Below the pieces are notes generated by a model. It did no database searches. It was not told where the DNA came from and was given only the letters and a program-made list of their open reading frames with translations. 64,000 nucleotides of DNA from contig NZ_AWNH01000070.1 in assembly GCF_000482245.1 (NCBI RefSeq), positions 117,557 through 181,556 on the forward strand. Direction: 5' to 3'. The translations under genes and the position numbers were made by a program. The DNA comes from Leptolyngbya sp. Heron Island J. Lineage in GTDB: Bacteria; Cyanobacteriota; Cyanobacteriia; Phormidesmidales; Phormidesmidaceae. The number at the start of each line of letters is the position of its first letter. The first letter of the stretch is position 1. Shown here one piece after another: positions 1 to 9,781 of the stretch.

Positions 1-2158
1 GTTGGGCATCTTCTTGAGCTGCTCGATCGATGGAACGAATAGTCAAGGCATTTTCTAACTGGATACGCTCATCTATAACAACACTGGATTCATTGCCAAC
101 GGAAGCCTGCAGGCTCCAGGGAGCCATGGGTTGCCCCAGGGCAAACAAGGCCTCGTTCTGGGTGTTTTCGGTGCCATCTAATCCCGATATTTCGGGCAGC
201 TGGGGTAAATTGCCACTGTCTGCATAGGTCAACCCATAGCCATAGGGAAACAAGGGCTCGTAGTTATTTTTACCTTGGTCAACCCTGGTCTGAGTTGCTG
301 TGCGAGGCCATGAGAATGGGAGTTTACCTTTAAAGTCAGCGTTAATATCACCGTTGGGCTGGCGAATTAAAACATCGGCGACGCCAGCCCCTTCGCTACC
401 CGGTAGCCATGCGGCCACAAAGGCACCAGCGGCATTAATTTCAGGGGTGACCCACAGGGGTCTGCCTGATAATAAAACCGCCACTGTTGGAATGCCAGCT
501 GCTCGCAGCTCTTGGAGCTGCTGCAGAGGAGTATTTGGTAAACAGTTAAGGGTGTCAATATCTCCCCTAAACTCGGCATAGGGGCCTTCTCCAAACACAA
601 CAATAGCAGCATCCGGTATTTGGCTGTAGCTCCCATCGGTGCTAAGTATGGCTTGACCGCCACTGGTTTCAACCGCGTGGCGAATTCCTGCCCAGATGGA
701 TGTTCCATTAGGAAACTGAGCATTGGTATTGCCGGTCCCTTGCCAGGAGAGCGTCCATCCGCCTGATTGTTGACCAATATCGTTAGCACCATCGCCGGTC
801 ACTAATAAGGTCTGATTGGCAGCTAAAGGTAAAAGGTTATCTTGATTTTTGAGTAAAACCAGGGTCTCACGCACAGCCCGCCGAGCCACTGCCCGATGAT
901 TGGGATGAGCTAACAAGGAGTAGTCACCGGCTAAAGGTCGTTCTGAAGGCTTGGGTTTTTCAAATAACCCAAGCCGAAATTTGACCCGTAAAATCCGCCG
1001 TACCGCATCTTCTAGACGACTGCGCGCAATGTCTCCAGATTGAACTTGGGCCACCGTGTTCTTATGGAGCTGACGCCAGCTGTCTGGGGCCATAAACATA
1101 TCGATGCCGGCATTAAAAGCAGCTGGGCAGCTTGTGGTCGAACATCCCGGTAGTTGGGCATGACCGTTCCAGTCTCCGATGACAAAGCCATTAAACCCCA
1201 TACGGTCTTTGAGAACATCGGTTAGCAGCGGCTGATGACCGTGCAATCGCTGACCATGCCAGGCTGAGAATGATGCCATAACGGTTTGAACACCAGCTTC
1301 AATCGCTGGTGGATAGCCAGCACCGTGACGGTCCCGCAGCTTGATTTCACTGTCGATGTTGTTGCCTTGGTCTTTACCTCCTTGGGTGCCGCCGTCGCCA
1401 ATAAAGTGTTTGGCGGTGGCCAGTATGTGTTGACGGCTGAGAAAAGTGTCTGTGCCGAGTTCTCCCTGTAATCCTGTAACGATGGCTTTGGCATACTGAG
1501 CAACAAGGTCGGGATTTTCGGAATAGCTTTCGTAGGTCCTCCCCCAGCGACTATCTTGGGCGACGGCTAGCGTGGGAGCAAAGGTCCAATCCATGCCGGT
1601 GACTATTACTTCCCGCGCTGTTATGGCTCCAATTTGTTCCATGAGGGCTGGATTGCGAGTTGCCCCCAGGCCGATGTTGTGAGGGAAGATAGTCGCGCTG
1701 ATAATGTTGTTATGGCCATGGACGGCATCCGTTCCCCAAAGAATAGGAATGGCCTGATCCCCATTACTGGTATCCATGGAGGCCTCATAAAATGCATCAG
1801 CCAGAGGGAGCCAATCTTCTGTAGCAGCACGAACATTATCGCCGGGGGCAGAGTTCCCACCGTTAAGGATGGCCCCTAGACGATAGTGACGGATATCCTC
1901 TGGAGTAACGTGACTAATATCTGCTTGGATGGTTTGACCGACCATTTCCTCTAGGGTCATGGCTGCCATCAAACCGTCAATGCGGGTCTCGATCTCGGGT
2001 TCTAAAGGGGCTCCCCCAGACGTTATTGGCCAATTTTCTGGAGTAATTGTTGGGGGAATGCTGCGGTGACTAATCCTTTTAACCGCCGTTGCCAGATAGG
2101 CGATTAATCCACCTATCAATACCAAGCCAATTAATAGGCTGACAAGGTTGATGTTCAT
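1..2158 (-). CDS. GH3 family beta-glucosidase / exo-beta-glucanase (3' end beyond window)
   Basis: The minus strand is open from about 2158 to the window edge without a stop, giving at least 719 residues. Residues 5-23 form one hydrophobic segment, so the enzyme is probably anchored in a membrane and acts outside the cytoplasm. The N-terminal TIM-barrel domain carries the GH3 nucleophile motif GFVIGDW, with Asp329 as the expected nucleophile. The second domain carries VVFGEGPYAE, resembling the ExoP/barley ExoI type of exo-glucanase, where the Glu is the acid/base. The family removes glucose from beta-linked glucans or cellobiose. The start is ATG 2158; an in-frame ATG at 2194 would add 12 residues. 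The C-terminus lies outside the window. Confidence 0.9.
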   Translation of the reverse strand, partial: MNINLVSLLIGLVLIGGLIAYLATAVKRISHRSIPPTITPENWPITSGGAPLEPEIETRIDGLMAAMTLEEMVGQTIQADISHVTPEDIRHYRLGAILNGGNSAPGDNVRAATEDWLPLADAFYEASMDTSNGDQAIPILWGTDAVHGHNNIISATIFPHNIGLGATRNPALMEQIGAITAREVIVTGMDWTFAPTLAVAQDSRWGRTYESYSENPDLVAQYAKAIVTGLQGELGTDTFLSRQHILATAKHFIGDGGTQGGKDQGNNIDSEIKLRDRHGAGYPPAIEAGVQTVMASFSAWHGQRLHGHQPLLTDVLKDRMGFNGFVIGDWNGHAQLPGCSTTSCPAAFNAGIDMFMAPDSWRQLHKNTVAQVQSGDIARSRLEDAVRRILRVKFRLGLFEKPKPSERPLAGDYSLLAHPNHRAVARRAVRETLVLLKNQDNLLPLAANQTLLVTGDGANDIGQQSGGWTLSWQGTGNTNAQFPNGTSIWAGIRHAVETSGGQAILSTDGSYSQIPDAAIVVFGEGPYAEFRGDIDTLNCLPNTPLQQLQELRAAGIPTVAVLLSGRPLWVTPEINAAGAFVAAWLPGSEGAGVADVLIRQPNGDINADFKGKLPFSWPRTATQTRVDQGKNNYEPLFPYGYGLTYADSGNLPQLPEISGLDGTENTQNEALFALGQPMAPWSLQASVGNESSVVIDERIQLENALTIRSIDRAAQEDAQ

Positions 2159-2329
2159 AGCAAGCACAAGCCCTAATAGTTCACCATGGGGCATGGTAGA
2201 CGAATTATTGGTTTTAGTACGTTCATCAGGCTTTAGCGTTATCGTAAAAAACCTCAAATCCTTTAGAAAACTCTCAGGGTTGGCTCATTTTGATGATTTA
2301 GCGTAAATCTAATCTTCATCCCTTAAATC

Positions 2330-2860
2330 ATGACCCTATTACCTCGCTCGGCCTCATTTGTAACCGCTGGACTGATTGCTGCTTCAGTGCCGTTCATAAC
2401 GACAGCGGCCTGCGCTCAAACATCTGAGCGGCTGGAGTTAATGACTCTGGCACGTTTAGAGCAAATCCTACAGTCTGAGGTGGATGGCGTTGAGGGGGCA
2501 GATGGCCAGTGGCAGTTTCGGGTTAGCGATCGCACCGTAGTCGTACTTGCTGACGCCAGCAATGACCGCATGCGAGTATTTAGCCCCGTCATCCCCACAG
2601 AAGAACTCACCGGGCCGCAAGTACAAGCCATGTTGGCCGCTAATTTTCACACAGCTCTAGATGCCCGCTACGCTGTAACAGACGGGGCTGTTGTGGCCGT
2701 CTATGTACACCCGTTAAGCACACTGCAGGGGGATAACTTGCGTTCAGCCCTGCGGCAGGTGGTGAGCTTAGCCGAAACCTTCGGTACATCCTATTCCAGC
2801 AATGCCCTCAACTTTGGGTTACGGCAGCGGCAGCGCCCCAGCGATTTAGACCAAATTTAG
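2330..2860 (+). CDS. secreted YbjN-like protein, unknown function
   Basis: This 176-residue protein has an N-terminal signal peptide (hydrophobic residues about 8-28, likely cleavage near ACA-Q at about 30). The remainder looks like a single small alpha/beta domain of the YbjN/type III chaperone-like kind: LARLEQILQSEV, a strand with QWQFRVSD, then a long helix after the middle. The assignment to YbjN is by general pattern only and no catalytic motif is visible. It is convergent with rtcB, with only 3 bp between the stop codons. Export to the periplasm or beyond is the only property inferred with fair confidence. Confidence 0.6.
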   Translation: MTLLPRSASFVTAGLIAASVPFITTAACAQTSERLELMTLARLEQILQSEVDGVEGADGQWQFRVSDRTVVVLADASNDRMRVFSPVIPTEELTGPQVQAMLAANFHTALDARYAVTDGAVVAVYVHPLSTLQGDNLRSALRQVVSLAETFGTSYSSNALNFGLRQRQRPSDLDQI

Positions 2861-2863
2861 CCT

Positions 2864-4045
2864 CTACCCCTTGACACAGACCACCTGTTTGAGAGTTGCA
2901 ACGACCTCCACCAAGTCCTGCTGATTGGCCATGACCTCGTCAATGGGTTTATAGGCGGCTGGAATTTCATCAATGACGCCCTTGTCTTTGCGGCATTCTA
3001 CGCCAGCGGTTTGGGCAATTAGGTCATCCAGGGTGTAGGTATCTTTGGCTCTGCTACGGGACATGACCCGCCCGGCACCATGGCTGCAGGAGCAGTAGCT
3101 CTCGTGGCTACCTTTGCCCTTGACGATATAGGATTTGGTGCCCATGGAGCCAGGGATAATACCATAGTCGCTGGTGCGAGCCCGCACAGCTCCCTTACGG
3201 GTGACATAGACATCTTTGCCAAAATGTTCTTCTTTTTCGGCGTAGTTATGGTGACAATTAACGGCTAGCAGTGGCTTAAAGGGTTTACCGCCGCCCAGGT
3301 GCTTTGCAATAATCTGCTTAAAGCGAGCCATCATCTCTTCACGATTTTGCAAAGCATAGGCTTGAGCCCACTGCAGGTCGTTCCAATAGCTCCGAAATTC
3401 GGCAGTACCAGCGACAAAATAGGATAAATCTGGGTCCGGCAGTTTTTCAGTGGCCAGTTTACGCAGGTTTTTGGCGGTGCTGATATGGTTTTTAGCCAAC
3501 ATATTGCCAATATTGCGTGAGCCAGAATGGAGCATCAGCCAAATACTGTCTTCGGTATCGACACAAACTTCGATAAAGTGGTTGCCACCACCGAGGGAAC
3601 CCATTTGACTGAGGGCTTTCTTCTCCAAATGCTGTACACCTTTGTGCAAGTCCTTAAAATGTCGCCAGCCTTGCCAGTTGTAAACAGACTTAGCAATCTT
3701 TTTATTGCTGTCAAACCCGGTCGGGATCGTTGCCTCGATGTCTTTACGGATTTTTTTGAGTTTACCGTCTAGCTTTTTGCCCTGGTAAGGCGTTTGGATC
3801 GCACACATGCCACAGCCGATATCAACGCCAACCGCTGCGGGGATCAAGGCATCGTCAGTAGCAATCACAGATCCCACCAGTGCGCCTTTGCCAAGGTGAA
3901 CATCGGGCATCAGCGCTACATGCTTGTAAACAAAGGGCAGAGAAGCGACGTTTTTAGCCATTTGAATTTCTTTTGAGCCGAGATCGTGATTGGCCCAAGA
4001 GAGGACAGGCTTATCGGTTTTAAAGGGGACGTTTTGGTATGGCAT
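2864..4045 (-). CDS. rtcB: RtcB family RNA-splicing ligase
   Basis: The 393-residue protein is a full RtcB homologue. RtcB joins RNA 2',3'-cyclic phosphate (or 3'-phosphate) ends to 5'-OH ends using GTP and Mn2+, in RNA repair. Visible motifs are GVDIGCGM (Asp75 and Cys78, metal ligands), LGGGNHFIE (His156), HSGSRNIG (173-180), NCHHNY (264-268) and SHGAGRVMSR, whose His322 matches the guanylated histidine of the family. The length is near that of the short bacterial form. No archease or RtcR regulator gene is next to it, so repair outside a dedicated rtc operon is likely. Confidence 0.95.
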   Translation of the reverse strand: MPYQNVPFKTDKPVLSWANHDLGSKEIQMAKNVASLPFVYKHVALMPDVHLGKGALVGSVIATDDALIPAAVGVDIGCGMCAIQTPYQGKKLDGKLKKIRKDIEATIPTGFDSNKKIAKSVYNWQGWRHFKDLHKGVQHLEKKALSQMGSLGGGNHFIEVCVDTEDSIWLMLHSGSRNIGNMLAKNHISTAKNLRKLATEKLPDPDLSYFVAGTAEFRSYWNDLQWAQAYALQNREEMMARFKQIIAKHLGGGKPFKPLLAVNCHHNYAEKEEHFGKDVYVTRKGAVRARTSDYGIIPGSMGTKSYIVKGKGSHESYCSCSHGAGRVMSRSRAKDTYTLDDLIAQTAGVECRKDKGVIDEIPAAYKPIDEVMANQQDLVEVVATLKQVVCVKG

Positions 4046-4507
4046 ATCGAGAATTTAGTATAGTTCAGACCGATGTGCTATCCGGGTATTTATGAGGACA
4101 CAATTGAGCGTCACAAAAAGATCAATACTATGCCTCCTGTTCTTCACTGGCTGACATAACAATTACGCCCATTCTTGAACAAGTTTGAATAAACCTGTAC
4201 TTTTTGACCGTCTCTGGATCAAATTTCTTTGCATCACTAAAATTGTCGTGACGGCAAATACGCTCATCTATGAATTTTTCATCTCAGTTCAATACCAATC
4301 CATGGCTTCACTTTTCAATGATTAGTTTGCTGTGGCTGTTTAATGGTCTTTGCCTGTTGTATGGTCTCGCTACCGCAGTTTTCTTGATGCGAATACTTTT
4401 TTTACAAACAATTTAATGTTTGCTCAAGCGTGGAGGTGATGAGAGTATGTCTGTGATACTGAAGATGGCATTCGAAGTATCTGCTCACTCTACACTCACA
4501 AGCTTAC
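4046..4507. other. intergenic region upstream of rtcB
   Basis: These 462 bases hold the upstream region of rtcB and the 3' flank of the acetyltransferase. I see no supported gene, no clear terminator and no repeat. Short AT-rich stretches could hold the rtcB promoter but none matches a consensus well. Confidence 0.4.
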
Positions 4508-5008
4508 CTAGAGAGATTTCTCAAACCATTCCACATCCCAATAACGACCAAACTTACGGCCCACTTCTTTCTGCCGACCAACGCTGTAGAAACCATATTT
4601 TTGATGCAAAGCAACAGATACTGAGTTGGGCATTGTGATCCCCGCATAGGCGCGATGCACATCCTCATTTGCTAGTGAACGAAATAAAGCTTGATACAGC
4701 TGTGTCCCGATGCCCTGACCCTGGGCATCGGGATTTAAGTAAATGCTGGTTTCGACAGAAGTGTCATAGGCGGCTTTCGCTCGAAATTGGCTACTAGTGG
4801 CATACCCCACAACTGTCTTATCTTGCTCAGCAACCAGTAGACGATGACGACCTTTGGCACTGTAGTGGCACCACCAGCGCTCTCGGCGTTCTGCCAGTGT
4901 GTAAGGAGTGATGTCAAACGTAATGGTTGTATTCAGAATGTAATAGTTATAAAGGTCTGTGAGGGGCGCAAGATCGCTGGCTTGGGGCAGACGAACAATA
5001 ATATCCAT
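4508..5008 (-). CDS. GNAT N-acetyltransferase, phosphinothricin acetyltransferase type
   Basis: The 166-residue protein is a complete single GNAT domain of the PAT/Bar subgroup. These enzymes move acetyl from acetyl-CoA to the amino group of phosphinothricin or of amino acids such as methionine sulfone. The opening (RLPQASDLAPLTDLYNYY, with TFD further on), the acetyl-CoA loop region PDAQGQGIGTQLYQAL (Q/R-x-x-G-x-G type, about 103-118), and the ending with HQKYGFYSVG then GRKFGRYWDVEWFEK are all characteristic. The substrate cannot be told from sequence; detoxification or amino acid acetylation are both possible. Confidence 0.88.
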   Translation of the reverse strand: MDIIVRLPQASDLAPLTDLYNYYILNTTITFDITPYTLAERRERWWCHYSAKGRHRLLVAEQDKTVVGYATSSQFRAKAAYDTSVETSIYLNPDAQGQGIGTQLYQALFRSLANEDVHRAYAGITMPNSVSVALHQKYGFYSVGRQKEVGRKFGRYWDVEWFEKSL

Positions 5009-5174
5009 AGGGTTTTCAGAGATTTAGAGACAGCCCTTAATAGCGCTATGGATAATATCAGGAATAGGTGCTACTCAGAGATGTCTGACCATTGGAATCC
5101 GTGGAATTACGGAATTAGTAATGTATTTCTGTGTTTTTTTCCTGTCCATAGGTCCTTTGACAGAATGCTGAACT

Positions 5175-5741
5175 ATGTCAAGGTCAATAGCCCATAGGAG
5201 TTCCAAGTTGCACCTCGTTACTAGTTGGTTCAATCGGATGTTTTTGATTAATGACCCCATTCCCTGGAATCGGGTTGGGTCGTCTCAGTATGATAGTCAG
5301 CTCCGGCTGTGGAAAAGATTACTCCAGTCTGTATATAGGGCGCTGAGTATGATTTTTGGATTTGGCTGGGGGCAGTATGTGACAGCGGGTCACGCCCCTG
5401 TGAGGGATTATCTGCCGTTAGAAGTTTTACCTGATTATTATCTCAACTCCGATAGCGCAAAACGGCTCTGGCAAGACTGGCGGGTTTTAAGACGGTTGTT
5501 TGTCCGCCGCGATCACAGCCGCGATCTACTACTGCAAGGGCAGTCTGGCTGGTTGCCTATCCATGGTATGTGTATCCATCAACAGTTACTCACCATTACC
5601 ACCGACGAAGGGGAGAAGGTGCTTAATCTAGAGGAGCCGGTTGTTTGGCTAAGTCGTGCGAACCCCGCCAACACACAAATTAGACGAGAACCCGTTTGGC
5701 TAGCTGCAGAACAGCCCCATAGTCTGTTATGTCCCGCTTAG
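5175..5741 (+). CDS. hypothetical protein
   Basis: A 188-residue reading frame that I do not recognise. It is rich in Trp, Arg and Leu, has no clear membrane segment beyond a weak hydrophobic stretch around 56-68 and no Cys/His metal motif. The start is uncertain: ATG 5175 has a poor ribosome site, while an in-frame TTG at 5208 is preceded by AGGAG at a suitable distance, and ATG at 5238 is also possible. It lies alone between minus-strand genes and has no operon partner. Confidence 0.5.
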   Translation: MSRSIAHRSSKLHLVTSWFNRMFLINDPIPWNRVGSSQYDSQLRLWKRLLQSVYRALSMIFGFGWGQYVTAGHAPVRDYLPLEVLPDYYLNSDSAKRLWQDWRVLRRLFVRRDHSRDLLLQGQSGWLPIHGMCIHQQLLTITTDEGEKVLNLEEPVVWLSRANPANTQIRREPVWLAAEQPHSLLCPA

Positions 5742-5829
5742 AGACTAGCTGATAGCAACCAGAACCCAGGAGTCAGGCTATGGGGGGCAACGCTCTCCGA
5801 TGTCCTGGCTCTTGATGATTTGAGAATAA

Positions 5830-6609
5830 TTAGAAGAATTGACAGGCAGATTCATCTGTAAAGAGACTATTGTTGCCATTGCTATCAAGCCTTAAAACAG
5901 AGGCAGGACAGGCTGTAGACGGAGGTATTGTCAGTAGGGTCTTAAGAATATCAGCTTTGTGATATCCGGTCACACAACAGAGATTATAGCGGGCGTTGCG
6001 AATGGCCTTGAGGCTTAGGGTGATGGCATGGGTGGGTACATCCCTAAGCTGCGAAAAATGTTGAGAAGTCAGCTGTTGTTGGCGATTGATGGTGTCTAAA
6101 CGGACTAGTTTTACCCAGCGAGGATCGTCAAAGTTGGCCACAGCTGGATCGTTAAAAGCTAGATGGCCATTAATGCCAACACCTAGTAAACAGATATCAA
6201 TTGCATCTTGAGTCAGAAGATAGGTGTAGCGATCGCACTCGGCAATAGGTTCTAACGCATTGCCATTGAGATAGTTAAATGTTCGAAACGGTAGCCACTG
6301 AGCAATTTGATTGTGTAGGTAGGCATTAAAACTAGCTGGATGCTCACGGCTCAGGCCTAAAAACTCATCCAGGTGAAAACCGATTACCCGCGACCAGTCC
6401 ACAGTAGAGTCCTGACGCAGGTGTCTCAATAACCCAAGCTGCGATTGTCCGGTTGCAAAGACAATGGTGGCAGTGGACTGCTGTTGGAGGATACGGTTTA
6501 ACCGCTTAACTACACTTTGGCTCGCTGCCTGGGCCAGGGTGTCAGGTCCAGAATAAACTTGCACGTTGAGGGCATCAACCTTAAAGGTCCGAGTTGGCAT
6601 CTGCTTCAT
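5830..6609 (-). CDS. nagB: glucosamine-6-phosphate deaminase family protein
   Basis: This 259-residue protein matches NagB, which converts glucosamine-6-phosphate to fructose-6-phosphate and ammonia in amino-sugar breakdown. The family motifs are present: a phosphate-binding FATGQSQ (51-57), GFHLDEFLG with Asp81 and Glu82, and LLGVGINGHLAFNDP with the catalytic His149. The usual Glu in the GH-AFNEP motif is Asp154 here, a conservative change. No nagA or sugar transporter is adjacent. Related 6-phosphogluconolactonase-like proteins share the fold, but the GHLAFN motif favours NagB. Confidence 0.85.
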   Translation of the reverse strand: MKQMPTRTFKVDALNVQVYSGPDTLAQAASQSVVKRLNRILQQQSTATIVFATGQSQLGLLRHLRQDSTVDWSRVIGFHLDEFLGLSREHPASFNAYLHNQIAQWLPFRTFNYLNGNALEPIAECDRYTYLLTQDAIDICLLGVGINGHLAFNDPAVANFDDPRWVKLVRLDTINRQQQLTSQHFSQLRDVPTHAITLSLKAIRNARYNLCCVTGYHKADILKTLLTIPPSTACPASVLRLDSNGNNSLFTDESACQFF

Positions 6610-6728
6610 AACGCAACGCCATAAAAGTTAAAGCTTGATCGTAAAGCAAGCTGGGACAGAGGTTAGTTTCTTGTGACTACTTAAAATAAATCCTGGGGGT
6701 CGTGAGCGTGCGCTAAGCTTTTTAGGTT

Positions 6729-6772
6729 CGAGGAATCAACGGTTTAACCGTTGCTCTACTCCTCGCTTTTTT
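6729..6772 (+). terminator. hairpin followed by T-run (Rho-independent type)
   Basis: Arms CGAGGA (6729-6734) and TCCTCG (6760-6765) enclose an inner perfect stem CAACGGTT/AACCGTTG (6737-6744, 6746-6753) and are followed by CTTTTTT. The orientation ends a plus-strand transcript, yet no plus-strand gene ends nearby, so it may belong to a small RNA or act as an attenuator ahead of the 6797 gene. Confidence 0.5.
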
Positions 6773-6796
6773 AAGCGTTATCTGACAGGCTGCAGC

Positions 6797-9586
6797 ATGA
6801 GTTCAAAGTGGTTATGGTTAATTTTTGGAGGCGTGATTGCTATCGTCTTCTCCGGTACCCTGGTCCACTTAACTACAGAGGTTTGGTGGTTTGATGCGAT
6901 TGGCTTTTCAGATGTGTTATGGACGCGCTGGCGCTGGCAGATTGCGATCGCACTTTTAGCCTTTGCCAGCTGGTGGGGACTCCTATTCCTTAACTTTGCC
7001 ATTGCCCAACACATCACCCGGGAGCGCCCCCTGCGGGTTGTGCAAAATCCTCAGTGGGAACCCTACTTACCCGGAATGATCCGCTATGGTAGCCTCGGTC
7101 TGATTACCCTACTGGCACTGTCTGCAGCCATCAACGCCGCTGAGGCCTGGCAAGAGGTCTTAAAATTTCTACATCCGGTTGACTTTGGAGCCCAAGATCC
7201 ACTGTATGGCCGCGAGATTAGCTTTTATATTTTCCAACTGCCCCTATTTGAGAATGTTCATCGTGCCACCATCGAGCTGCTTCTCTGGAGTCTCGTCCTG
7301 ACTGCCTGTGTCTATGGGATCAAAGGAGAAATTCGTCCAGAACGGGGCTGGAAGTACTTTCTGACTGGAGAAGTCAAAACCCATTTTTGTGTTTTGCTGG
7401 CCGCATTAGCCACCATTTTTGCCCTGGGTTTTTGGCTGGCTCGCTATGAGCTGCTTTATTCCCCAACTGGTGTGGTGTTTGGAGCTGGCTATACCGATGT
7501 CAATGCTCGAATGCAAGCCTACGGCATTATGGGATTTATTACCCTAGCCATTGGGATTTTATTTCTCGCCTCCCTATGGCGTAGTGGTTTTTTGTTGCCT
7601 TTAACAGCCATTAGCCTCTATGCCGCCATCTTCGTTCTAATTACAGGACTGTACCCATGGGCTCAGCAAAAATTTGTTGTTGAACCCAATGAGTTGCAAA
7701 AAGAAGCCCCTTATATTGCCGATAACATTGAGCTGACCCGGCTAGCCTATGGCCTTAATGATGTTCAGCAACAATCTTTTGAGGTTAAAAATCAGCTGGA
7801 TGCCACCCAATTAGAACGCAACCATGCCACCATCGACAACATTCGTCTATGGGACTATCGACCCTTGCAAAGCACCTATGGGAGTCTGCAAACCCTACGG
7901 CCCTACTACCGCTTTCAGGATGTCGATATTGATCGCTACACCTTCGACGATGACTATCGCCAGGTGATGTTATCTCCTCGCGAGTTAGTTGATGATGCTC
8001 TGCCCGCCCAGGCGCAAACTTGGGTCAATCAACATTTGATTTATACCCATGGCTATGGTTTAGCCATGAGCCCGGTTAATAAAGTCACTGAAGACGGTCT
8101 ACCCGAACTGTTTATTAAAGACCTGCCGCCCAAAAGTTCTGTTGATCTAACCATTGAGCAGCCTCGTATTTATTATGGTGAGGCTACCGATCGCTATATT
8201 CTGACTGGTACAGCTCAAGCTGAGTTTGACTATCCCCTGGGCAATGACAACGCCCAGTACAACTACACCGGTCCGGGGGGGGTGCCCATTGGCTCCTTCC
8301 TGCGACGACTAGTCTATGCCTACAATTTGGGTGATTGGCAGTTGCTGTTCTCCAATTCCTTAGGAGAAAACTCACGTATTCACTACCATCGACTGATTCA
8401 ACAGCGAATTCGTCAGCTGGCTCCGTTTCTTTCCCTTGATAGTGATCCCTATCTGGCAGTGATTGATGGGCGGCTCAAGTGGATTGTCGATGCCTACACC
8501 TTAAGCGATCGCTATCCCTACTCTGAACCTTTGATCCGTAGCGAAGGCATCCAGGACGTGCTCCAGGGTACGGCGATGCAGCGCATTGTTAGGAGAGGCA
8601 CCAACTATATTCGCAATCCAGTCAAGGCCGTCGTCGATGCCTATGATGGTACTGTCAAGCTCTATGTTGTAGACACCACTGATCCAATTCTTACCTCCTT
8701 CCAACAGATCTTTCCCACACTTTTTGAACTCCCAGAAAATATACCTGCTGATCTTTGGGCCCACTTCCGCTACCCCCAAATGTTGTTTAAGATCCAGGCT
8801 CAAATTTATCGGGCTTACCATATGGATCGACCAGATGTGTTTTATAACCAGGAAGATCTCTGGGATTTTCCAACTCAGATTACCCGAGAAGAAAGCCCTG
8901 AGATCCTGGAGCCCTACTACGTGATTATGAAACTGCCCGAGGGTAAGGCTGAGGAGTTTATGCTGATTGTGCCCTTTACCCCTGTTGGCAAAAATAACAT
9001 GGTGGCCTGGATGGCGGCTCGCTGTGATGGCGATAACTACGGTAAGCTGCTGGTGTATGAGTTCTCCAGACAGGCGCTGCTATACGGACCGCGTCAAATT
9101 GATTCTCGTATCGATCAAGATACTGAAATTTCTCAACAGTTAACCCTCTGGAATCAAGAAGGCTCAGAGGTGTTTCGGGGAGATTTACTGGTGTTGCCCA
9201 TCGAGGAATCCCTGCTCTATGTCAAACCTGTTTACCTGCAGGCCCGCAGTCAGGACAGTAATAGCAACGCGATTCCAGAACTAAAGCGAGTGATTGTTGC
9301 CTATAAAGACTCGATCGTAATGGAGCAGACGTTAGAGGATAGCTTAACGAAGCTCTTTGGTCAGCGTCGTTCGGCTGTGGCTGTACCTGCACCTGGGCCT
9401 GCTACCTCTACGTCACCGAGCGACACACCATCCCCCACGGCAGCTCAACAGGCCCTGCTCCAGGCGGCTCTTGATGCCTATACTCAGGGACAGCAGGCAT
9501 TACAAAACGGCGACTGGCAAGCCTATGGAGAGGCGCAAACGCGCCTAGGCAGACTGCTTGATCAACTGACTCAAACTGCGCAATAG
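6797..9586 (+). CDS. UPF0182 family membrane protein
   Basis: The 929-residue protein has the UPF0182 architecture: about seven transmembrane helices in the first 300 residues (for example 5-25, 50-72, 92-112, 160-178, 200-218, 238-256 and 265-283), then a large soluble domain to about 850. A Pro/Ser/Thr-rich linker follows, then a C-terminal helical segment (about 890-925) typical of the family. The function is unknown in all bacteria. The length agrees with cyanobacterial members. The start ATG 6797 lies just 3' of a hairpin and T-run at 6729-6772. Confidence 0.9.
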   Translation: MSSKWLWLIFGGVIAIVFSGTLVHLTTEVWWFDAIGFSDVLWTRWRWQIAIALLAFASWWGLLFLNFAIAQHITRERPLRVVQNPQWEPYLPGMIRYGSLGLITLLALSAAINAAEAWQEVLKFLHPVDFGAQDPLYGREISFYIFQLPLFENVHRATIELLLWSLVLTACVYGIKGEIRPERGWKYFLTGEVKTHFCVLLAALATIFALGFWLARYELLYSPTGVVFGAGYTDVNARMQAYGIMGFITLAIGILFLASLWRSGFLLPLTAISLYAAIFVLITGLYPWAQQKFVVEPNELQKEAPYIADNIELTRLAYGLNDVQQQSFEVKNQLDATQLERNHATIDNIRLWDYRPLQSTYGSLQTLRPYYRFQDVDIDRYTFDDDYRQVMLSPRELVDDALPAQAQTWVNQHLIYTHGYGLAMSPVNKVTEDGLPELFIKDLPPKSSVDLTIEQPRIYYGEATDRYILTGTAQAEFDYPLGNDNAQYNYTGPGGVPIGSFLRRLVYAYNLGDWQLLFSNSLGENSRIHYHRLIQQRIRQLAPFLSLDSDPYLAVIDGRLKWIVDAYTLSDRYPYSEPLIRSEGIQDVLQGTAMQRIVRRGTNYIRNPVKAVVDAYDGTVKLYVVDTTDPILTSFQQIFPTLFELPENIPADLWAHFRYPQMLFKIQAQIYRAYHMDRPDVFYNQEDLWDFPTQITREESPEILEPYYVIMKLPEGKAEEFMLIVPFTPVGKNNMVAWMAARCDGDNYGKLLVYEFSRQALLYGPRQIDSRIDQDTEISQQLTLWNQEGSEVFRGDLLVLPIEESLLYVKPVYLQARSQDSNSNAIPELKRVIVAYKDSIVMEQTLEDSLTKLFGQRRSAVAVPAPGPATSTSPSDTPSPTAAQQALLQAALDAYTQGQQALQNGDWQAYGEAQTRLGRLLDQLTQTAQ

Positions 9587-9671
9587 GCATACCCCAACAA
9601 ATTTTCATACTGTTTCTTGACATGGGCTCCTGACGACCCTTGAGATCGTCTGGAAAGTTATGCGGGAACGA

Positions 9672-9696
9672 CCGACCGTCATATCGGGACGGTCGG
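9672..9696. repeat. perfect 9-bp inverted repeat
   Basis: Arms CCGACCGTC (9672-9680) and GACGGTCGG (9688-9696) flank a 7-base loop. It has no T-run and so is not a canonical terminator. It lies directly beside the dispersed repeat copy that begins at 9691. Confidence 0.6.
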
Positions 9697-9781
9697 AAGA
9701 ATGAGGCTGGAGGAATGAGGAAAATGCTTGAAGTAGCCAATTTCAGGACTCTAACGTGTCCTAACTAACCCACCTGCTATA
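9691..9781. repeat. dispersed intergenic repeat, copy A
   Basis: About 90 bases aligning with 36464-36554 at roughly 70% by eye. Shared blocks include GGAGGAATGA, TTTCAGG and a terminal CACC-GC-ATA. Both copies are intergenic, which suggests a small decayed mobile or structural element. Confidence 0.5.

Noticed and set aside
2416..2650. Minus-strand frames inside the YbjN-like gene
   Set aside because: They are antisense shadows of a protein with a clear signal peptide.
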